Shown: in pieces, positions 6,549 through 11,211 of the stretch
Layout of the letters: each line of letters begins with the position of its first letter
Position numbering within the stretch: position 1 is the stretch's first letter
NCBI GenBank assembly: GCA_946530505.1
Contig: CAMNAD010000039.1
Span: 1 to 11,211 of the forward strand
Direction of reading: 5' to 3'
Length of the DNA stretch: 11,211 nt
Source: an uncultured Bacteroidales bacterium
GTDB taxonomy: Bacteria > Bacteroidota > Bacteroidia > Bacteroidales > UBA932
The notes under the pieces: model-generated
Told to the model about the DNA's origin: nothing
Seen by the model: the letters and a program-made list of their open reading frames with translations, nothing else
Databases searched by the model: none
Position numbers and translations under genes: made by a program

Positions 6549-6557
6549 TAATGATTA
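6549..6557. promoter_or_regulatory. candidate Fur/PerR operator core (TAAT-G-ATTA)
   Basis: TAATGATTA is a 4-1-4 inverted repeat identical to the central nine bases of the 7-1-7 PerR box (TTATAATnATTATAA) and Fur box. The outer arms match poorly, about 9 of 14 defined positions over the full box. It overlaps the first two bases of the trxB -7 element and is seven bases from the -7 element of the regulator gene, so a bound protein could block both promoters. This is a prediction from sequence only. Confidence 0.4.
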
Positions 6558-6563
6558 ACTTTG
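6556..6563 (+). promoter_or_regulatory. Bacteroidota -7 promoter element for trxB
   Basis: TAACTTTG matches TAnnTTTG and is followed by four bases (CGAT) and the trxB ATG at 6568. This is the same spacing as at miaB. The predicted transcript would be leaderless or nearly so. Confidence 0.6.
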
Positions 6564-6567
6564 CGAT

Positions 6568-7488
6568 ATGGAAAAAACAAGACTTCTCATCATTGGCGGC
6601 GGTCCTGCAGGATATACCGCCGGAATATATGCTTCCCGTGCAGGCTTGGAGCCTGTTTTGTATGAGGGGCCTGAGCCCGGAGGCCAGCTTACGACCACGA
6701 CCCTTGTGGAAAATTATCCGGGCTTTGCAAAAGGTGTCGACTCCCTCACCCTTACAGGAGCAATGCGTGAACAAGCCGTCAATGTGGGGACGGAAATCCG
6801 TCGCGGAATCATTACAAAGGCCGACTTGTCGGTCCGCCCTTTCCGTTTCGAAGTAGACGGCCAGCCCGTCATCGAAGCCGATGCGGTGATAGTCGCTACC
6901 GGTGCTACCGCAAAATATCTGGGACTTCCTTCCGAACGCAAATATCGCGGACAGGGAGTTTCCGCATGCGCTACCTGCGACGGCTTTTTCTATCGCAAGA
7001 AAGATGTAGCGGTAGTGGGAGGAGGGGATACCGCTTGTGAGGAGGCCACATATCTTGCAGGCCTCTGCCGCAAGGTATATATGATTGTCCGCAGGGATGT
7101 CTTCCGCGCCTCTGAGGCAATGCAGAAGAGGGTTTTCGGCACACCCAACATCGAAGTGCTCTGGAACTGCAACACCCGCGAGGTGCTCGGCGACGATTCC
7201 GGTGTGACCGGCGTGCGCATCGAACGCAAGGATGGCGAGGTTTTTGATATAGCAGTAGATGGCTTTTTCCTCGCAATCGGGCACCATCCCAATTCCGACC
7301 TTGTAAAAGAATGGGTTGATATCGATGCGAACGGCTACATAGTGACTGACGGATGCTCCTCGCATACCAATGTAGAAGGCGTGTTCGCAGCCGGGGACGT
7401 ACAGGATCCTCACTATCGCCAGGCCATCAACGCTGCGGCATCGGGATGCCGCGCGGCATTGGATGCAGAAAAATATTTGAAGAAATGA
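6568..7488 (+). CDS. trxB: thioredoxin-disulfide reductase
   Basis: The 306-residue low-molecular-weight thioredoxin reductase passes electrons from NADPH through FAD and a redox disulfide to thioredoxin in the cytosol. Visible are the FAD-binding GGGPAGYTAGIYASRAG near the N-terminus, PGGQLTTTTLVENYPG, the redox-active CATC (Cys134, Cys137), the NADPH-binding GGGDTA (151-156) with VRRDVFR (175-180 region), and the second FAD contact FAAGDVQD (273-280). Length and motif order are normal. It is transcribed away from the Fur/PerR-family gene, which fits control by oxidative stress. Its stop overlaps the bamD start by four bases (ATGA), making it the first gene of a run with bamD, rpb6 and recN. 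No thioredoxin gene is nearby. Confidence 0.95.
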   Translation: MEKTRLLIIGGGPAGYTAGIYASRAGLEPVLYEGPEPGGQLTTTTLVENYPGFAKGVDSLTLTGAMREQAVNVGTEIRRGIITKADLSVRPFRFEVDGQPVIEADAVIVATGATAKYLGLPSERKYRGQGVSACATCDGFFYRKKDVAVVGGGDTACEEATYLAGLCRKVYMIVRRDVFRASEAMQKRVFGTPNIEVLWNCNTREVLGDDSGVTGVRIERKDGEVFDIAVDGFFLAIGHHPNSDLVKEWVDIDANGYIVTDGCSSHTNVEGVFAAGDVQDPHYRQAINAAASGCRAALDAEKYLKK

Positions 7489-8276
7489 GACTTTCAAGAT
7501 TTATCCTTGCGACTGCGGCGCTGCTTTGTATGCTGCCCTCGTGCAAGAGCCAGTATGAGCAGCTGCTTTCGGGCAACGACGTAGAGGCCAAATATAAGGC
7601 TGCTTTCGAGTACTTCAACAAAGGCAAATACCATAAGGCTGCCGATTTGTTCGAGAGCATGTCCGTCGTTACCAGCGGCACTCCCCAGGATGATACCGTC
7701 CAGTTCTACTGGGCGCTGAGCAACTATCGCGACAAAGATTATTATACTGCACAGGCGAACTTCAAGTCGTTCATCGACAGGTTCCCCCGCAGCCCGTTCT
7801 CGGATGATGCCGAGTTCCTGCGGCTCGACTGCCTCTACAAGAGTACCTATCGATGGGAATTGGACCAGACACCGACTTATGCGGCAATGGTCGCAATCAA
7901 CGAATATCAGATGAATCATCCGGCCTCGTTGCACACAGCGGTGTGCAAGCGTATGCTGGACGATCTGAACGAGCGTCTGGACCGCAAGGCATACGAGAAC
8001 GCCTATATCTATTACAAGATGGAGTACTACAACTCCGCCAGAGTGGCTTTCCGCAATATCCTGAAGGATGATGCCGACAATATCTATCGCGAGGACATTC
8101 TTTTCTATACTGCTATGTCTTCATATAAATATGCCCAGCTTAGCATCCCCCAGAAGCAGAAGGAACGCTATATGGTGTTTGTTGACGACTATCTCAATTT
8201 CGTCGGTGAATACCCTGATTCTCCACGCTGCAAGGAACTTGAACACCTTTATCGCAGGGCAAAAGAAAAAATTTGA
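7485..8276 (+). CDS. bamD: outer membrane assembly lipoprotein BamD
   Basis: The 263-residue protein begins with a lipoprotein signal (MRLSRFILAT, lipobox LPSC, acylated Cys20). It continues with TPR-like helices: AAFEYFNKGKYHKAADLFE, then ALSNYRDKDYYTAQANFKSF followed by IDRFPRSPFSDDAEFL, and later YYKMEYYNSARVAFRNIL. This is the BamD/YfiO plan; BamD works with BamA at the inner face of the outer membrane to fold beta-barrel proteins. The frame is open further upstream inside trxB, but only the ATG at 7485 gives a signal peptide, and it overlaps the trxB stop in the usual ATGA manner. The Rpb6 gene follows after 33 bases, as I recall from other Bacteroidales genomes. Confidence 0.9.
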   Translation: MRLSRFILATAALLCMLPSCKSQYEQLLSGNDVEAKYKAAFEYFNKGKYHKAADLFESMSVVTSGTPQDDTVQFYWALSNYRDKDYYTAQANFKSFIDRFPRSPFSDDAEFLRLDCLYKSTYRWELDQTPTYAAMVAINEYQMNHPASLHTAVCKRMLDDLNERLDRKAYENAYIYYKMEYYNSARVAFRNILKDDADNIYREDILFYTAMSSYKYAQLSIPQKQKERYMVFVDDYLNFVGEYPDSPRCKELEHLYRRAKEKI

Positions 8277-8281
8277 AACTT

Positions 8282-8296
8282 TCCGCATCGTGCGGA
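8282..8296 (+). other. small hairpin in the bamD-rpb6 gap
   Basis: TCCGC (8282-8286) and GCGGA (8292-8296) can form a 5-bp stem with a 5-base loop in the 33-base gap before the Rpb6 start. It has no U-run, so it is unlikely to be an efficient terminator. It could be a processing site or chance. Confidence 0.25.
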
Positions 8297-8309
8297 CGGT
8301 ATAAGAAAT

Positions 8310-8627
8310 ATGGACAAGAAAATACCGGTTAATACCATTACCAGGGACATCAAGAACCTGGCCGAGCCTACGGGCAATATCTACGAAACAGTAGTCATAC
8401 TCTCCAAGAGGGCAAATCAGATCGCTCTTGCCGAGAAGAAAGAATTGAACAAGAAGCTTGAAGATTTCCGCGGCGAGCGCGATGCCACCAAGGAGGAAGT
8501 CTTCGAAAACAAGGAGCAGATCGAGATTTCGAAGTACTATGAGCGCCAGCCGAAGCCGGATCTCGTAGCTATTTATGAGTTCGAAAACGGCGAGATCTAC
8601 TTCCGCACCGCCAAGAGCGAGGAGTAG
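8310..8627 (+). CDS. rpoZ: RNA polymerase omega/Rpb6 subunit, Bacteroidota type
   Basis: The 105-residue protein matches the Bacteroidota Rpb6/omega family. It has TRDIKNLAEPTGNIYETVVILSKRANQIA near the N-terminus, corresponding to the conserved omega helix that clamps the beta-prime C-terminus. KEEVFENKEQIEISKYYERQPKPDLVAIYEFENG follows toward the C-terminus. The subunit helps RNA polymerase assembly and stability. Position directly after bamD is a strong contextual clue. The start is the first in-frame ATG and agrees with the family length. The stop is followed after four bases by the recN GTG, so transcription very likely continues. No TAnnTTTG element lies in the preceding gap. Confidence 0.88.
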   Translation: MDKKIPVNTITRDIKNLAEPTGNIYETVVILSKRANQIALAEKKELNKKLEDFRGERDATKEEVFENKEQIEISKYYERQPKPDLVAIYEFENGEIYFRTAKSEE

Positions 8628-8631
8628 GACC

Positions 8632-10281
8632 GTGCTCCGCTCTCTTCACATAGAGAATTACGTGCTGATAGACTCTCTGGATATCGATCTTCCGGAGGGT
8701 CTAGGCATTATTACAGGGCAGACAGGTGCCGGCAAAAGCATTCTTCTGGGAGCCCTGTCCCTCCTTATGGGGGCGAAAGGGGACGCATCACTGCTTTCTG
8801 CCGGTGCTCAGAATTGTATAGTTGAGGGAGAGTTCTCTGCACCCGAGCTTATCCGCCCTGTATTGGAGGAGGCGGAGGTGGAATGGGAAGCAGGGAATCT
8901 GGTGATTCGCCGCGTGCTCAATTCCAGCGGGCGCAGCCGTTCCTTCATAAACGATTCGCCTGTCAGCTTGCAGGTGCTTCAGGAGATTGCGCCTTCCCTT
9001 GTGGATATTCACTCGCAGCATCAGAGCCTGCAGCTTGCGGATAAACGTTTTCAGATGAGCGTGCTGGACCATTTCGCCGGCTGTATGCATGAGGTGGAGG
9101 CATGCCGGAGGCTCTGGTCTGACATTCAGGGCAGAACGAAGGAACTGGATCTTATACGCGAACGCCTGTCCCGCCTTCAGGCAGACAGGGAATACAATGC
9201 GGCCCGCTTCAAGCAGCTGGATGATGCCCGTCTGAGGGAGGGCGAACTGGAAGAACTGGATGCGGAACAGAAGCAACTCGCCAATGCGGAGGCCATCAAA
9301 GAGAGTTTCGCAGCGGTGAGCAGCCTGCTGGAACCCGAGGAGGGAATGAGCGTGGAGTCCGCTCTCAAGGAAGCGGAACGTCTGCTGGGAAAGCTTTCTC
9401 TGCTTGTACCCGGCACTGCCGAACTTGCCGAACGCTTGCGTTCGTCGCGCATCGAAATTTCCGACATAGCTGAAACTGTGACCGAACTCGACTCCCGTGT
9501 GAAGCTCTCGCAGGAGCGTCTGGAGCAGGTCGAAGACAGAATGAGCCTGTTGTACGGCCTTATGCAGAAGCACGGCTGCGCTTCGGTGGCAGAACTTATC
9601 GCTGCGCGCGAACGCTACAGTGAGGCGCTCTTCGATTCCACGGCTCTGGAAGAGAAGGCCGCAGCACTGGAAAGGACACTCACAGAGACCCGCAAGGCAC
9701 ATCTCGCAATATGCGGCAAGATTCACTCTGCCCGGCAGAAGGCTGCCCCGGAGCTTGCTTCAGGCATTCAGGAGTCTCTTCGTTTCCTGGAGCTCGACAG
9801 GGCGGTTTTCGCAGTGGAGCTGTCCGCTGCAGAACCTTCTGCCAACGGTTCGGATGCCGTCACTTTCAAGTTCTCTGCGACATCTTCCGCCCCGCTTGAT
9901 GTCGCCAAATGTGCATCCGGCGGCGAAATCTCCCGTATTATGCTCAGTCTCAAGGCCTTGATGGCCCGCTATACCGGAATGCCAACTATGGTGTTCGACG
10001 AGATCGATACAGGTGTCTCCGGCAGCGCCGCCGACAAGATGGGGCAGATGATCTGCAGAATGGGGGAGAATATGCAGGTGCTGGCAATTACCCACCTTCC
10101 ACAGGTCGCTGCAAAGGGCAAAGCTCATTTCGTGGTGGAGAAGAATACATCCGGCAGCGACGCCGTATCCACTATGCGCCGCCTCTCGGACGAAGAGCGC
10201 ATAAATGAAATCGCCCGTCTGCTCAGCGGCGAACGGATTACTCCGGAAGCGATTGCCAACGCAAAAGCTCTCTTACTGTAG
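8632..10281 (+). CDS. recN: DNA repair protein RecN
   Basis: RecN is an SMC-like ATPase acting at double-strand breaks in recombinational repair. From the GTG at 8632 it has 549 residues, close to the usual ~550, and begins with the family's MLRSLHIENYVLID. Visible are Walker A GQTGAGKS (29-36), LVDIHSQHQ (123-131), a central coiled-coil region rich in Glu, Leu and Arg (~150-390), the ABC signature SGGEIS (429-434), Walker B MVFDEIDTG (~453-461), and the ITHLPQVA switch (~486-493). The in-frame ATG at 8575 is inside rpb6 and would add 19 unrelated residues, so the GTG four bases after the rpb6 stop is preferred. The last nine bases overlap the convergent downstream gene. Confidence 0.95.
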   Translation: MLRSLHIENYVLIDSLDIDLPEGLGIITGQTGAGKSILLGALSLLMGAKGDASLLSAGAQNCIVEGEFSAPELIRPVLEEAEVEWEAGNLVIRRVLNSSGRSRSFINDSPVSLQVLQEIAPSLVDIHSQHQSLQLADKRFQMSVLDHFAGCMHEVEACRRLWSDIQGRTKELDLIRERLSRLQADREYNAARFKQLDDARLREGELEELDAEQKQLANAEAIKESFAAVSSLLEPEEGMSVESALKEAERLLGKLSLLVPGTAELAERLRSSRIEISDIAETVTELDSRVKLSQERLEQVEDRMSLLYGLMQKHGCASVAELIAARERYSEALFDSTALEEKAAALERTLTETRKAHLAICGKIHSARQKAAPELASGIQESLRFLELDRAVFAVELSAAEPSANGSDAVTFKFSATSSAPLDVAKCASGGEISRIMLSLKALMARYTGMPTMVFDEIDTGVSGSAADKMGQMICRMGENMQVLAITHLPQVAAKGKAHFVVEKNTSGSDAVSTMRRLSDEERINEIARLLSGERITPEAIANAKALLL

Positions 10282-11211
10282 AATAATCTGATAATCAGGA
10301 GTGTAGATAACGCGGCGTACTGCCGTGTTTACGAATCCCACGCTGCCTTCTTCACGTGCGAAGCGGAAGTTGGTCTGGAGGCCGTAGTTGGTATAGTCGT
10401 CAAGCACTTTCGCCCACTGCCGCCCGAATTGGTGGCAAAGGCTGATGAAGCAGCTCATTGTGTCGTATCCGTGAAAGGCGAATTGATTGGGCTCAACATT
10501 ATAAAGGGCCCTGTAGGTCATGATGAAGTCGCTGACCGCCTTTTTGTTGAAGTCGGTGAAGTACGCTGCGCTGATATGCGTGTTCACGCTGTGCAGATAC
10601 TCTGTTTCTATCATATTGAAGGAACGTATGCGCGAAGGTGCATAAAGGGCTACGTCGTGCTTCTTGAAAAGCATCAGATTGACGTTGCGTACAGCGTCGT
10701 TAACGAAGGATTCATCATCGGCGGCTATTATGTAGCGGGTAGTGCCGTTCGCACTGTGGTGCCACTCGAACGCTTTCTGGATGGAGAGGCCTTCGAGTAT
10801 GCCATAACTGATGGTATGGTATCTGACACCCGATGCCTTGAGCGCCTCTATAATGCATTTGCTCCCTTCTGAAAGGGACGCGCCCTTGGAGGTGATGAGC
10901 ACGAGACTGTCCCCCGGCATCATATCCTGTATTGCCCAGTTCACGATGTCCTGGTTCTGCAGTGTGGTAGGAGTGGGCGCCTGAATTGAAGGGTGGTCGG
11001 CTGCAAGAGTGGAGGCGTGCGGGTCGAGTGGGGAGATAATAAACTTCCCTTCAGGGCATTTGTCCAGCATGACGCTCATATCCTTGGAGGTAATCGGGCC
11101 TATTATTACGTCATAAGCCTCCAGAGTCGAAGGACTGATGGTGGCGCTGTCGCGTACGTCGATGGCATTTATATCGACTGAGACGCCGGCGCGGCCATAG
11201 TCACGGGCTGC
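10273..11211 (-). CDS. type-1 periplasmic-binding-fold protein (PBP1/LivK-like), partial at the 5' end
   Basis: The frame stays open to the right edge, so 312 C-terminal residues are visible and the true start is outside; the ATG at 11079 is internal. The visible part resembles the type-1 periplasmic-binding fold. It has a strand and loop LEAYDVIIGPITSKDM (~30-45), KFIISPLDP, a second-lobe segment with IIAADDESFVNDAV, and APSRIRSFN, then FTDFNKKAVSDFIMTYRALYNVEPNQFAFHGYDTMSCFI, the usual F-x-x-x-Y ... GYD pattern near the end. From memory, Bacteroidales have such domains behind LysM peptidoglycan-binding repeats; whether LysM is present here cannot be seen. Ligand and role are unknown. The stop lies inside the end of recN. 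Confidence 0.6.
   Translation of the reverse strand, partial: AARDYGRAGVSVDINAIDVRDSATISPSTLEAYDVIIGPITSKDMSVMLDKCPEGKFIISPLDPHASTLAADHPSIQAPTPTTLQNQDIVNWAIQDMMPGDSLVLITSKGASLSEGSKCIIEALKASGVRYHTISYGILEGLSIQKAFEWHHSANGTTRYIIAADDESFVNDAVRNVNLMLFKKHDVALYAPSRIRSFNMIETEYLHSVNTHISAAYFTDFNKKAVSDFIMTYRALYNVEPNQFAFHGYDTMSCFISLCHQFGRQWAKVLDDYTNYGLQTNFRFAREEGSVGFVNTAVRRVIYTPDYQIILQ

Noticed and set aside
6523..7497. 324-codon open frame antisense to trxB
   Set aside because: trxB has complete FAD, NADPH and CATC motifs on the plus strand; the antisense product has no coherent motif and covers the promoter region.
1..11211. CRISPR array, tRNA, rRNA, phage or toxin-antitoxin system
   Set aside because: No regularly spaced repeats, no cloverleaf-type sequence, no integrase, and no small paired genes of that type were seen on either strand.

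Overview
The window looks like a chromosomal, mostly housekeeping stretch from a member of the Bacteroidota, probably order Bacteroidales with a fairly GC-rich genome. Four things point there: upstream -7 promoter elements of the TAnnTTTG type instead of a classical -10, no obvious Shine-Dalgarno sequences, an Rpb6-type omega subunit directly after BamD, and MiaB, Upp and SPOR proteins that resemble the Bacteroidales versions. A genus cannot be assigned from this sequence alone.

Layout, left to right. (1) 1-303 is the C-terminal end of a carboxyltransferase-type protein whose biotinyl-like domain has lost the biotin-accepting lysine; it overlaps by one base a secreted alpha/beta-hydrolase (303-1262). 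(2) A 99-bp gap, almost wholly one long inverted repeat, separates this pair from the convergent tRNA-modification gene miaB (1362-2666, minus). (3) A 330-bp divergent intergenic region holds two promoters and a cluster of GGCACGG/CCGTGCC repeats. (4) 2997-5420 is a tight plus-strand operon: LEA2-like lipoprotein, SPOR-domain protein, sigma-54 (rpoN). (5) rpoN meets upp tail to tail inside one CTAG. upp lies in a minus-strand pair behind a Fur/PerR-family regulator. (6) The regulator is divergent from trxB across only 41 bp. trxB starts a tightly packed plus-strand run, trxB-bamD-rpb6-recN (6568-10281). (7) recN overlaps by 9 bp the end of a convergent type-1 periplasmic-binding-fold gene that runs off the right edge.

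How the genes fit together. Most are core functions: tRNA modification, pyrimidine salvage, thiol redox, outer-membrane assembly, RNA polymerase assembly and DNA repair. The best regulatory story is at 6074-7488. There, a Fur-family protein that keeps all five metal-ligand positions of PerR but has lost the structural zinc cysteines faces thioredoxin reductase. A TAAT-N-ATTA core, the centre of the classical PerR/Fur box, sits between their promoters. I found no CRISPR array, transposase, phage gene, tRNA or rRNA, and no clear new multi-gene system. The items most worth a second look are this regulator and its putative operator, the identical 4-nt gap between promoter element and start codon at miaB and trxB (possible leaderless mRNAs), and the repeat-rich region upstream of the lipoprotein-rpoN operon.
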